Assembly: GCA_038222915.1 (NCBI GenBank)
Contig: JBBRHH010000370.1
Coordinates: forward strand, 1 to 6,326
From: JBBRHH01 sp038222915
GTDB lineage: Bacteria; Planctomycetota; Phycisphaerae; Tepidisphaerales; Tepidisphaeraceae
Length of the DNA: 6,326 nucleotides
Direction of reading: 5' to 3'
The position numbers were made by a program, and so were the translations under genes. The notes beneath the pieces are model-generated. The model did no database searches and was not told the DNA's origin. It saw only the letters and a list, made by a program, of their open reading frames with translations. Of the stretch, positions 1 through 6,326 are shown in pieces; the stretch's first letter is position 1; the number at the start of each line of letters is the position of its first letter.

Positions 1-1
1 C

Positions 2-1411
2 GTCGGTCGATTTGCACCAACCAGTTCTTTCAATAGCACCGCCACAACCGATGTCCCCGCAGCCGGCAGCCAGGGCGGCTTTAATCCAGCCCGGGCCAAG
101 CCATTGCAGCGCACCGAGATGGTGTGCAAGCCGGCGATTCCCGGCATCTACCATATCGAAAACGAAGTGCATGGAGAACTGGTCGCCACCAATCAGAACG
201 CCCTCAAGGCGTATTTCATTCCGGTTCAGCCCACGTTCAGCGGTGCCATTGAGTTCGTGAATTGCCAGGGCCGCGACGTCGACCGTTACATGGCGCCGGG
301 CGAACCAGGTGTACATACCGATTCGTTCTGGTTTGCCTCGGGCAAGAGCACGGCCGAAACCATTACGGTCAGCTTCATCGACTGCGATGCCCGCCGCATT
401 TCCGGTATGCCCTACCTATGGGAAAATGGGTCCTGCAAGCGTCTGACCTTTGATCACTGCTCCAGCGATTGGAAGTACGAGATCAAGCTGATCCCTGGAA
501 ACGTCATCCATCAGATCGTTTTCGACAGCAGCGTCGGCGAAGTGCACTTCACAAAGCTCGGCGGCAAGGTCGAGGACGTCTACGTCATTCATCGGCCCGG
601 CACGGATCGAAGCAACGATGAAGTCTGGCGCTCGGCCATCGCGGCAATGGACGGCACCACCGTCCTGCGGGTGCACGATGCGCCCGCTGATCCGCTGACA
701 ACCGTCAGCGTGACGTCCATCCCCTGCTACGACTGGGCAAAGAAGATCTTTGACTACTTCTCCGTAATCAACAACCAGAGCGACGATTATCTTCCGAACC
801 ATTCGTTCTCGCAGTATTACAACTCGGCATCGAACACTTACATCGCATCAACGGCCCCCCAGGCAGTCATAAATGACACCGGCCTGACCGCGGCCAATGG
901 CACGAAAGAACTCCTCGCACCCGCGCATGGCCTGATCAATATCAACACCGCGCCGTGGAAGGTGCTTGCCGCCCTGCCGTGGACAAACACGCAAACCGAC
1001 ACGAATGCCCTGGTCCAGGCCATCGTCACCTATCGCGAACAAAACGGCCCCTTCCGCACTCTCTTCGACATTTACAATGTGAAGGAAGTGCAGGACTACG
1101 TGACAAAAGTCATCGGCGCGGACAATGAACCCAACAACGCCGACGGCGATCTTTCACCGTTCAATACCGGAAAAATGGATGACAGTCGCGGCGACTATGA
1201 AGAGAAATTTCTCTTGCTCAACCGCGTGAGCAACTTCCTCACGACGCGCTCCGATTCGTTCACCTGCTATCTGGTTCTGCAGGGTTTCCGCGACGCGGGA
1301 ACCGCATTGCCCAAAAAAGTCGTGGAACGACGGGTGGCTTTCCAGGTGGATCGGTCCGCGATCACCGCAACCAACAAAACCCCGAAAGTCACCAATATCC
1401 CGCAGGACTAA
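2..1411 (+). CDS. GspK-like protein with helix-hairpin-helix segment, 5' partial
   Basis: The frame is open from the left edge (GTC at base 2) to a TAA at 1409-1411, giving 469 visible residues. The true start lies outside the window; the first usable internal start (TTG at 104) has no special support. The best family signal is near the C-terminus. Window residues 311-326 (LININTAPWKVLAALP) followed by 339-360 (QAIVTYREQNGPF, then LFDIYNV) match the helix-hairpin-helix region of GspK, the minor pseudopilin at the tip of the type II secretion pseudopilus. After it, residues 405-429 (LLNRVSNFLTTRSD, then FTCYLVLQGF) resemble the closing strand region of long GspK-like proteins. The preceding part is rich in beta strand and has recurring F-x-x-C units about 24 residues apart, unlike ordinary GspK. 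Any N-terminal prepilin peptide and membrane helix would be upstream of the window. The gene runs into the next by a TAATG junction. A role in pilus or secretion assembly is inferred. Confidence 0.72.
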   Translation, partial: VGRFAPTSSFNSTATTDVPAAGSQGGFNPARAKPLQRTEMVCKPAIPGIYHIENEVHGELVATNQNALKAYFIPVQPTFSGAIEFVNCQGRDVDRYMAPGEPGVHTDSFWFASGKSTAETITVSFIDCDARRISGMPYLWENGSCKRLTFDHCSSDWKYEIKLIPGNVIHQIVFDSSVGEVHFTKLGGKVEDVYVIHRPGTDRSNDEVWRSAIAAMDGTTVLRVHDAPADPLTTVSVTSIPCYDWAKKIFDYFSVINNQSDDYLPNHSFSQYYNSASNTYIASTAPQAVINDTGLTAANGTKELLAPAHGLININTAPWKVLAALPWTNTQTDTNALVQAIVTYREQNGPFRTLFDIYNVKEVQDYVTKVIGADNEPNNADGDLSPFNTGKMDDSRGDYEEKFLLLNRVSNFLTTRSDSFTCYLVLQGFRDAGTALPKKVVERRVAFQVDRSAITATNKTPKVTNIPQD

Positions 1412-1908
1412 TGAGGCCCGGCCGACAACCGACTACCCTCGGCGGCCAAGCCATGAATGGAACTGAGCGACTGCTGAAACACATCCTGCGCCTCTGCGCC
1501 GTCATCGCAGGGCTGGCGGTCGTCGCCGTATTCATGCCCGCGGAATGGATGAACATCGCCCATCGCTGGCTGGGGCTTGGGGATTTTCCAACTGCACCCA
1601 TCACGCTCTACATGGCCCGCTCGCTCTCAGCCCGATACGTCATGTATGGCGGGGTCTACTGGGTCGTCTCCCACGACGTTCGTCGCCACGCCGCCGTGAT
1701 CCGCTATCTCGCGCTCGCGGGAATCTTGTTCGCGATTCTTGTCTTTGTAGTCGACAAAAACGCAGGCCTTCCTCCGTGCTGGACCTTCGTCGAAGGTCCA
1801 ACCGTGATGGCGTTCAGTGTACTGATTCTGCTGCTCGCACAACGCATCGCGAAGGAGCCGGACGCAGGTCGGCGAACCGCTGAAGTGCAAGCATCGCTTC
1901 GGAACTGA
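1411..1908 (+). CDS. small four-helix membrane protein of unknown function
   Basis: This is a 165-residue protein with four likely membrane helices, near residues 25-43, 70-88, 96-114 and 128-146. Conserved-looking polar connectors sit between them: HRWLGLGDFP after helix 1, SHDVRRH after helix 2, and PPCWTFVEGP before helix 4. I recall similar small proteins with HRWLG, ARSLSA and EGP motifs in planctomycete genomes, but I cannot name a function. The ATG at 1411 overlaps the previous stop (TAATG), with AGGA at 1404-1407 only three bases away, so translation is probably coupled. An alternative start is the in-frame ATG at 1453 (residue 15), which would remove a polar leader. The last 31 codons lie opposite the end of the convergent phosphatase gene, and the coding sequence contains a perfect 9-base inverted repeat at 1781-1799. 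Confidence 0.75.
   Translation: MRPGRQPTTLGGQAMNGTERLLKHILRLCAVIAGLAVVAVFMPAEWMNIAHRWLGLGDFPTAPITLYMARSLSARYVMYGGVYWVVSHDVRRHAAVIRYLALAGILFAILVFVVDKNAGLPPCWTFVEGPTVMAFSVLILLLAQRIAKEPDAGRRTAEVQASLRN
1781..1799. repeat. perfect 9-base inverted repeat
   Basis: GGACCTTCG-T-CGAAGGTCC is a perfect palindrome with a single central base. As RNA it would fold with about a 7-base-pair stem and a five-base loop. It lies inside the + strand membrane protein gene (codons for WTFVEGP) and 14 bases beyond the stop of the convergent phosphatase gene. No T-tract follows directly in either direction; on the - strand a five-T run appears about 20 bases later. It could weakly terminate the - strand transcript, but it may simply reflect codon choice. 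Confidence 0.6.
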
Positions 1909-3205
1909 TGGCGACCTTAGGACGGGCCTTGCGCACGGCAGCAATCGCGCCGTCGACTGTCAATGTCAGATCCAGAATTAGCAGATACGCGGCCGCCACA
2001 CAGGCACTTCGGCCATACCCAAGCGCACAGTGAATATAGACAGTTCCACGCGGCCGATGCACCTCTATGAAGTCAACCGCGTCACGCAATTGAATCACCG
2101 TTGGCGCAATGAGATCGAGGACCGGGATGTTGCGATATGCAACGTTGGCCCCCCACTGCCCGGCCGAAACTTCGGCGGTCAGATCCAATACGGCAACGAC
2201 GCCGCTTTCCACCATCGCCAACGTCTGTCGGTTGGACAATCGGCCGCCGATCACCAGTTCCGGCGTCACTTTGTTGAATGGGCTCTTGATCGATAGTCGA
2301 TGGAACAGCCAGAGGCCGATCAGATGCGGTGCGAACAGCGCCCGGTTCAACCAGCGGAGACGTCCATCAATTTTGCCGAAGACGCGCGGACCCGCACCCA
2401 GGTACGCGGCGGCAATCAACGCCGATGACACTGCCGGCCACAGCCAAGCCGCGCCCCATGGCCATTCAAGCCGGGCCAGCCCGAAACAGAGGCCGCTTGC
2501 GAGAGAGTAGAGCGCGCCGATGCGAAGATGTCTTGTCGGCCGTGCATCTCCTTCGTCCGGAAACAATCCAACACAAATCAGTCCGAGCGCAGCACCGCTG
2601 ACGACATCAATCACATGGTGCTGGTAGGTGAATAACGTCGACGCGCCAATCAGGCAGAGCCAGATCCGCATGGCCCATCCCGGCCCCCCCGGCATGCGCC
2701 GGACGTACACGCCCCAGAGCAGGACCAGAAAGACGATGTGGAGGGAAGGCGCAAGGTTGAAGGGTCGATCGAAGCCATTGAGGAACGTGAAAATACCGCC
2801 GAATGTTCCGGAAACCGCCGGCCGAACAAACGAGATCTGCAAGGGGAACAGCAGAAAACAGACGCCGGCGATTGCGATCGCGGCGATGACGCGTTTGCCG
2901 TGATTCGTTCGCTCCTGTGCCGTTTTGCAGAGAAACGGAGCAACGAAGAAGAGCAGGTCGATCGACATGTACGGAATGATCATGGCCGGGACGAAGGGAA
3001 TGGATCGTTCCCAGGCCATCGCGATACGCCCGACGTCGTGACGGCCGGCCGTGATTGCGTTGCACGAACAATAGACCGCGAAGAACAGAACCGAGAGGCC
3101 TGTGGCCCAGGCCAATGAGATGGTCAGAGTGCGCCACCGGATTCTCATTTCGGACGGATCGGTGGATGTTACACCAACTGGATCAATGCAGGAGAGCTGG
3201 CTCAC
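1814..3205 (-). CDS. PAP2-dual-specificity phosphatase fusion, YnbD-like
   Basis: This 463-residue inner-membrane protein carries two phosphatase modules. The N-terminal half is a PAP2-type domain with about six helices between residues 24 and 215. Its signature residues are PSLH (153-156) and YQHHVID (194-200), where a His and an Asp form the phosphatase centre. The usual first motif, K-x6-RP, keeps only RP (128-129), as in the Aur1/PAP2_3 branch. About three further helices follow (227-303). The C-terminal domain (about 310-450) is a cysteine-dependent dual-specificity phosphatase: IGGRLS (319-324), a probable general acid Asp364, and the P-loop HCALGYGRS (392-400) with Cys393 and Arg399. 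Architecture and size match E. coli YnbD, whose function is not established; lipid phosphate removal is a reasonable inference. The start is GTG at 3205, overlapping the upstream stop as GTGA and preceded by GGGAG at six bases. An internal ATG (3148) is a weaker choice. The 3' end overlaps the convergent gene by 95 bases. Confidence 0.88.
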   Translation of the reverse strand: MSQLSCIDPVGVTSTDPSEMRIRWRTLTISLAWATGLSVLFFAVYCSCNAITAGRHDVGRIAMAWERSIPFVPAMIIPYMSIDLLFFVAPFLCKTAQERTNHGKRVIAAIAIAGVCFLLFPLQISFVRPAVSGTFGGIFTFLNGFDRPFNLAPSLHIVFLVLLWGVYVRRMPGGPGWAMRIWLCLIGASTLFTYQHHVIDVVSGAALGLICVGLFPDEGDARPTRHLRIGALYSLASGLCFGLARLEWPWGAAWLWPAVSSALIAAAYLGAGPRVFGKIDGRLRWLNRALFAPHLIGLWLFHRLSIKSPFNKVTPELVIGGRLSNRQTLAMVESGVVAVLDLTAEVSAGQWGANVAYRNIPVLDLIAPTVIQLRDAVDFIEVHRPRGTVYIHCALGYGRSACVAAAYLLILDLTLTVDGAIAAVRKARPKVAISSEAMLALQRFADLRPAPSRCVVRAAESVH

Positions 3206-4986
3206 AGCGTGCTCCCGATTCTGCGCGCCACAGACACTGTGAAGATGCCAAAGTCGTCGATGCGCATGCCAATCTTTTCAAAGCCGGCCGATGCCACCAA
3301 CTGGTCCATCTCGGCCTGCGTGCGCCGGCGCATGATCCACGGCTTTTGATCGCGGTTGATCAATACGCGGGCGATCATCTCCACCTGTGGATGCCATGGC
3401 TGATTCGTGTAGATCAGATAACCACCGGGCCGTACGACAGCGCCGAGGCCATGCAGCGATCGCAGCACCATCTCATTCTCCGGGAACAGTTCGTAAAGTC
3501 CTGAAACGATGGCAATATTGGGCCGGGGCGTGATTGTTGAAAGGGATGCCGCATCGAACGCGTCGCCCTGATCATACGCCACGTTACCAAGGCTCTTTGC
3601 AGCCGCCAATTGTCGCCCCTCGTCCAATCCACCCTCGCTGCGGTCACGCAGCAACGCCCGCACATCCTGGCCGCGCAGGCCTTCCAGTGTTTCCAGCAGA
3701 TACCGGCCCGGCCCCGATGCGATATCGACAATCCGCACCGAATCGCCAGTCGCTTGGACGGCGTTGATGGTTTCCAGCAATGCTTCGCGCAGATTGGTCT
3801 TGCGGGCGCGAATGCCACGCCATCCGATGGTGTTGAGATAGGTGCGATCGATGAATCTGCCCAGTGGTGTGATGCCGTTGGGCTGGTCGCGATAAACATA
3901 GTCGAGTGATTGGCCGGAATCGAAACCGGTGCGCCAGCCCACGCGAACGCCGGCACTGAGGCGGCACAAGGTTCCGAGGCCCGCGCGCAGAATTCGAAAG
4001 CCAATGCTTCGTGGGCAGAATTTTGTGAGCGGTTTTTGCATCGCTGCATATTCGCGCTGCGTGTAGCCGGACTGATCGGCGTTCAACTGAAACGTGCGAG
4101 ACGCTGTACGTTCAAACGCGTCACTGAGAAAATGCCTGATCCGGCCGATCGGTCGTTCACGGCCTTCCTCATGCAGGACCGCATGATGAAAGCCAGGGTA
4201 AACCATCATCTCCTTGACGTCCGACGACAGGCGATCGAAGAACCGCCGCTGGGCGCTGTTCTTGACGACCCAGTCCGCGCCGGCGCTCAGGATAAGCGTC
4301 GGTGTGTTGATAGCTCCCGCGTCGGCCAGCAATCGTGTGGACATGTCATGCACCTCCAAAAGAATATTCGTCGCGATGCTGCGCGAGATGAGGGGATCGT
4401 TTTGATACGCCTCGATCTCTTTCGGGTCATGCGTCAGCATCTTCGCCTTCACATAGTTTTTGACGAACGACCTTCCGCCGAAATGGGTTCGAAGGCGCAA
4501 GGCAGGCCGGGCAAGCGGCACATAAAGCTTGATGCGAAATGCCGGCGTCACCAGCACCATGGCGCGGACGGGCGGCGCATAATCATGGACCCAGGCCGCG
4601 ACGGCCACCGCGCCGACGCTATGGCCCATAACGGCCATGTCATCGATCGCTATGCCGTGCTCATTCGAAATGAACCGCACGAATGATTCGATGTCGCGGA
4701 CGATGGTGGTGAAGCTGTCGGCATAACCGCGCTCGCCGGGCGACTTGCCGTGGCCGCGTTGGTCCCACGCGAAGATGGAGGTGTCGTAGAGGTTCAGCGC
4801 CTCGGCCAGTTCCGCAAGCCGACCAGAATGTTCGTGCCCTCGGTGGAAAAGGATGACGGCGTGGCGGGTAGGCGTCGCCGGCAACCATGCTCTGTAACAG
4901 AGGGGCGCGCCGTCCCAACTGGTCATAAAACTCTCGGTGCATTGCGTTCTGGATTCAACTGGTTCTTCCGCGGTGAGCGTTGTCAT
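3202..4986 (-). CDS. alpha/beta hydrolase-SAM methyltransferase fusion, YnbC-like
   Basis: This is a 594-residue, probably cytoplasmic protein of two enzyme domains. Residues about 20-295 form a serine hydrolase of the monoacylglycerol lipase/S33 type: the HRGHEHSGR oxyanion loop, WDQRGHGKS, nucleophile elbow GHSVG with Ser123, Asp238 in GADWV, and His268 in GFHHAVLHE, so the triad is complete. Residues about 325-594 form a class I SAM-dependent methyltransferase: motif I VDIASGPGRY (420-429), GDAFD (474-478), SGLYELFPEN (495-504), and a conserved C-terminal block around QPWHPQVE. The second domain probably belongs to Methyltransf_20 (PF12147). The arrangement matches E. coli YnbC (about 585 residues). 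I chose ATG at 4986 because GGAG lies five bases upstream; the frame stays open to a GTG at 5043 with a poorly placed GGAGG, adding 19 residues. The stop overlaps the next gene's start, so the two are almost certainly one operon. The substrate is unknown; an acyl lipid is the natural guess. Confidence 0.9.
   Translation of the reverse strand: MTTLTAEEPVESRTQCTESFMTSWDGAPLCYRAWLPATPTRHAVILFHRGHEHSGRLAELAEALNLYDTSIFAWDQRGHGKSPGERGYADSFTTIVRDIESFVRFISNEHGIAIDDMAVMGHSVGAVAVAAWVHDYAPPVRAMVLVTPAFRIKLYVPLARPALRLRTHFGGRSFVKNYVKAKMLTHDPKEIEAYQNDPLISRSIATNILLEVHDMSTRLLADAGAINTPTLILSAGADWVVKNSAQRRFFDRLSSDVKEMMVYPGFHHAVLHEEGRERPIGRIRHFLSDAFERTASRTFQLNADQSGYTQREYAAMQKPLTKFCPRSIGFRILRAGLGTLCRLSAGVRVGWRTGFDSGQSLDYVYRDQPNGITPLGRFIDRTYLNTIGWRGIRARKTNLREALLETINAVQATGDSVRIVDIASGPGRYLLETLEGLRGQDVRALLRDRSEGGLDEGRQLAAAKSLGNVAYDQGDAFDAASLSTITPRPNIAIVSGLYELFPENEMVLRSLHGLGAVVRPGGYLIYTNQPWHPQVEMIARVLINRDQKPWIMRRRTQAEMDQLVASAGFEKIGMRIDDFGIFTVSVARRIGSTL
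3212..3216 (-). promoter_or_regulatory. ribosome binding site of the PAP2-dual-specificity phosphatase gene
   Basis: GGGAG on the - strand lies six bases before the GTG at 3205, inside the last codons of the upstream hydrolase-methyltransferase gene. It supports the GTG start over the internal ATG at 3148 and indicates independent re-initiation as well as coupling through the 4-base overlap. Confidence 0.65.
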
Positions 4987-5005
4987 GAATTCTCCGGTGA
5001 GCGTT
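4971..5005. repeat. 11-base direct repeat flanking the hydrolase start codon
   Basis: CGGTGAGCGTT occurs at 4971-4981 and again at 4995-5005, offset by 24 bases. Read on the - strand, AACGCTCACCG appears just before the ribosome binding site and again just after the ATG at 4986. The offset is a multiple of three, so in the hydrolase frame both copies read TLT followed by G or A and E. It may be a small duplication, a pair of binding sites, or chance. Confidence 0.5.
4992..4995 (-). promoter_or_regulatory. ribosome binding site of the hydrolase-methyltransferase gene
   Basis: GGAG on the - strand sits five bases before the ATG at 4986. It decides for this start over the GTG at 5043, whose GGAGG lies only one base away from the start codon. 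The site adjoins the upstream copy of the 11-base direct repeat. Confidence 0.6.
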
Positions 5006-5125
5006 ACTTTCAACGTCCCTGCATGAACAAGAACAAAAGTCACGCCTCCGCCAGATGTCGATTATTGGGGTGAAACTGCAGGTAACGAGCGACCAGCGCG
5101 CAAGTCGAGTACAGACGATGCGCAT

Positions 5126-5863
5126 TCAATGTACGCTGAACAATCGAACGTTTTTGAGTGGGGTTTGGCTGACAAGCGCCGCCACGTAGCCGGTGGGTGG
5201 TTCGAGAGCCCGAAGCGTCCAGCCATCGACTTCCATGCGGGTGCTGTCGAATATCTTTGGCTCGGCGCCCACAGTGACTTCGAAATCGGCCAGGCCATAG
5301 CTCAAGCCTTTGCCAATTGCCTTCACATACGCCTCTTTGCAGGTCCAGTATTGCGAAAAGAGGCGTGCCCGATCTTCAGCGGATGCGTTGGCCAGCGCGT
5401 CGGATTCGCACGCCGCGAAAAATCGACGGGCGATCGGCAGGCCATCAAAATCCGGGCGGATCTGTTCGATGTCGACGCCAACTTCCAGATCGCGGGCGAT
5501 CGCATAGACGCAATAGTCCCCGGAGTGGGAGAGATTGAAACGAATTCCCGAACTGTGCTCGACGACGGAAGGTTTGCCCGAATCGCTGCTGATGAACTGG
5601 ATGGAAGTTGGCGATTGACCGAGATAGCGACTGAGAAGGCTGCGAAGTGTGGCGCGGGTGACGACCGCCTTGTGCTGGTCGATGGGGCGCTTGTAGCGGT
5701 TGGCGCGGTCGCATTCGTCGGCTGAAAGAATCTGACGCATGGTCGCTAATTCGTCAGGCGAAACGCGAATATCGGCAAGCCAGACGTCCACACACTGTTC
5801 GTCGAGCTGCGGCGCAGCCGGCCCAATCGGCCAATTGCTTTGAAGATGATCGTCGATTTCCAC
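5126..5863 (-). CDS. Sfp-type 4'-phosphopantetheinyl transferase
   Basis: This 245-residue protein transfers the phosphopantetheine arm of coenzyme A to a serine of an acyl or peptidyl carrier protein, converting it to the active holo form. All Sfp-family motifs are visible: GKPSV (96-100), FNLSHSGDYCVYAI (109-122) with His113, VGVDIEQ (128-134) giving the Mg-binding Asp131 and Glu133, and WTCKEAYVKAIGKGL (173-187) with Glu177 and Lys181. The length is normal for the two-lobed Sfp class (about 220-250 residues), so it is complete and probably active. The start is GTG at 5863, 28 bases after the upstream ABC gene's stop. I see no good ribosome binding site close to it, so the start is less certain than the frame, and coupling to the upstream gene is possible. 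No carrier protein, polyketide synthase or peptide synthetase is in view, so its partner is unknown. Confidence 0.93.
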   Translation of the reverse strand: MEIDDHLQSNWPIGPAAPQLDEQCVDVWLADIRVSPDELATMRQILSADECDRANRYKRPIDQHKAVVTRATLRSLLSRYLGQSPTSIQFISSDSGKPSVVEHSSGIRFNLSHSGDYCVYAIARDLEVGVDIEQIRPDFDGLPIARRFFAACESDALANASAEDRARLFSQYWTCKEAYVKAIGKGLSYGLADFEVTVGAEPKIFDSTRMEVDGWTLRALEPPTGYVAALVSQTPLKNVRLFSVH

Positions 5864-5891
5864 GCATCAAAGGCTACAGCCGCTCCCAGAC

Positions 5892-6326
5892 TCAGGCCAG
5901 CGCGCCCGATTGTTTCGCCCACTGCAGATCGTGCAGGCGTTTGTAGAGCGCCTCACGCTGCATCAACTCCTGGTGTGTTCCGATCTCGGCCACCTGGCCC
6001 TGATCGACGACTACAATCTGGTCGGCCCGGCGGATGGTCGACAGACGGTGCGCGATGATAAACGTCGTCTTGTCCTTCATCAGTCGATCCAACGCTTCCA
6101 TCAGGAGCGACTCAGTCTGCGCGTCCAGGGCGCTCGTGGGCTCGTCAAGAATGAGCACGCTGGCATTTTTCAGAATCGCCCGGGCAATCGCGAGCCGCTG
6201 CTTTTGGCCGCCCGATAAACTCGCACCGCGTTCACCGATGATCGTTTCATACTTCTGCGGCAGGTTGAGAATGAATTCCTCGGCATTGGCCGCCTGAGCT
6301 GCCGCAACGATTTCATCCTTCGATGC
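5892..6326 (-). CDS. ABC exporter ATP-binding domain, C-terminal part
   Basis: The frame is open from the right edge to a TGA at 5892-5894, giving the last 144 residues of an ABC transporter ATPase; the start and any membrane domain lie beyond the window. Visible in order are a helical-subdomain sequence ending in GERGASLSGGQKQRLAIARA (31-50) with the ABC signature, Walker B LILDEP (58-63) with catalytic Glu62, the D-loop SALD, and the switch histidine in IIAHRLSTIRRAD (His93). The tail IVVVDQGQVAEIGTHQEL is typical of MsbA/HlyB-type half-transporters, in which an N-terminal six-helix membrane domain is fused to the ATPase. Exporters of this class move lipids, peptides or drugs out of the cytoplasm. 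The Walker A motif is not in the window. It is followed after 28 bases by the phosphopantetheinyl transferase gene, which suggests co-transcription. Confidence 0.93.
   Translation of the reverse strand, partial: ASKDEIVAAAQAANAEEFILNLPQKYETIIGERGASLSGGQKQRLAIARAILKNASVLILDEPTSALDAQTESLLMEALDRLMKDKTTFIIAHRLSTIRRADQIVVVDQGQVAEIGTHQELMQREALYKRLHDLQWAKQSGALA

Noticed and set aside
2873..2880. GCGATCGC octamer, resembling the HIP1 element of cyanobacteria
   Set aside because: I find no set of full octamer copies in the window, so this is not the high density seen in cyanobacteria.
2607..3137. A 176-codon open frame on the - strand in another phase of the phosphatase gene
   Set aside because: It overlaps the PAP2 domain in a shifted frame and is rich in Arg, His and Pro without motifs.
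3910..4686. A 258-codon open frame on the + strand
   Set aside because: It lies wholly opposite the hydrolase domain, whose catalytic motifs are intact; the translation is basic and low in recognisable motifs, typical of an antisense shadow in GC-rich DNA.
5061..5066. ATTATT (AATAAT on the - strand) as a -10 box for the hydrolase gene
   Set aside because: No -35-like hexamer lies at a suitable distance, and one AT-rich hexamer is not enough evidence for a promoter.
5118..5125. ATGCGCAT palindrome just after the phosphopantetheinyl transferase stop
   Set aside because: Only eight bases, with no loop and no T-tract, so it is not a terminator and is short enough to be chance.
5129..5725. A 198-codon open frame on the + strand
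   Set aside because: It is antisense to the phosphopantetheinyl transferase, which has every family motif; the + strand product shows none.

Overview
The window is about 6.3 kb of fairly GC-rich, densely coding bacterial chromosome. It holds no rRNA, tRNA, CRISPR array, transposase or integrase that I can see, and no gene-free stretch over 300 bases. Several starts are GTG. The long GspK-like protein with a C-terminal helix-hairpin-helix segment resembles proteins of Planctomycetota (less likely Verrucomicrobiota). This lineage guess rests on protein style alone and is only moderately supported.

Layout: two groups of genes converge. On the + strand, a 5'-truncated GspK-like pseudopilin/secretion-associated protein (2-1411) overlaps the start of a small four-helix membrane protein (1411-1908) through a stop/start junction. 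On the - strand, reading from the right edge, are four genes: the C-terminal part of an ABC exporter ATPase (5892-6326), an Sfp-type 4'-phosphopantetheinyl transferase (5126-5863), a two-domain alpha/beta hydrolase plus SAM methyltransferase (3202-4986), and a PAP2 phosphatase fused to a dual-specificity phosphatase (1814-3205). The last two overlap by 4 bases. The only sizeable intergenic stretch in this run, 4987-5125 (139 bases), shows no convincing promoter or terminator. It does carry one copy of an 11-base direct repeat that straddles the methyltransferase gene's start. The two groups meet tail to tail with a 95-base coding overlap and no intergenic spacer.

How they may work together: the hydrolase/methyltransferase and PAP2/dual-specificity phosphatase match in architecture, order and size the E. 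coli YnbC-YnbD pair. In E. coli these follow a CDP-alcohol phosphatidyltransferase homologue (YnbA) and a CDP-diacylglycerol synthase homologue (YnbB), which suggests lipid metabolism. Here the upstream neighbours in view are instead a carrier-protein-activating transferase and an ABC exporter. Together these are compatible with making, modifying and exporting a lipid or acyl-carrier-made product. That joint role is inference; no substrate can be read from the sequence.
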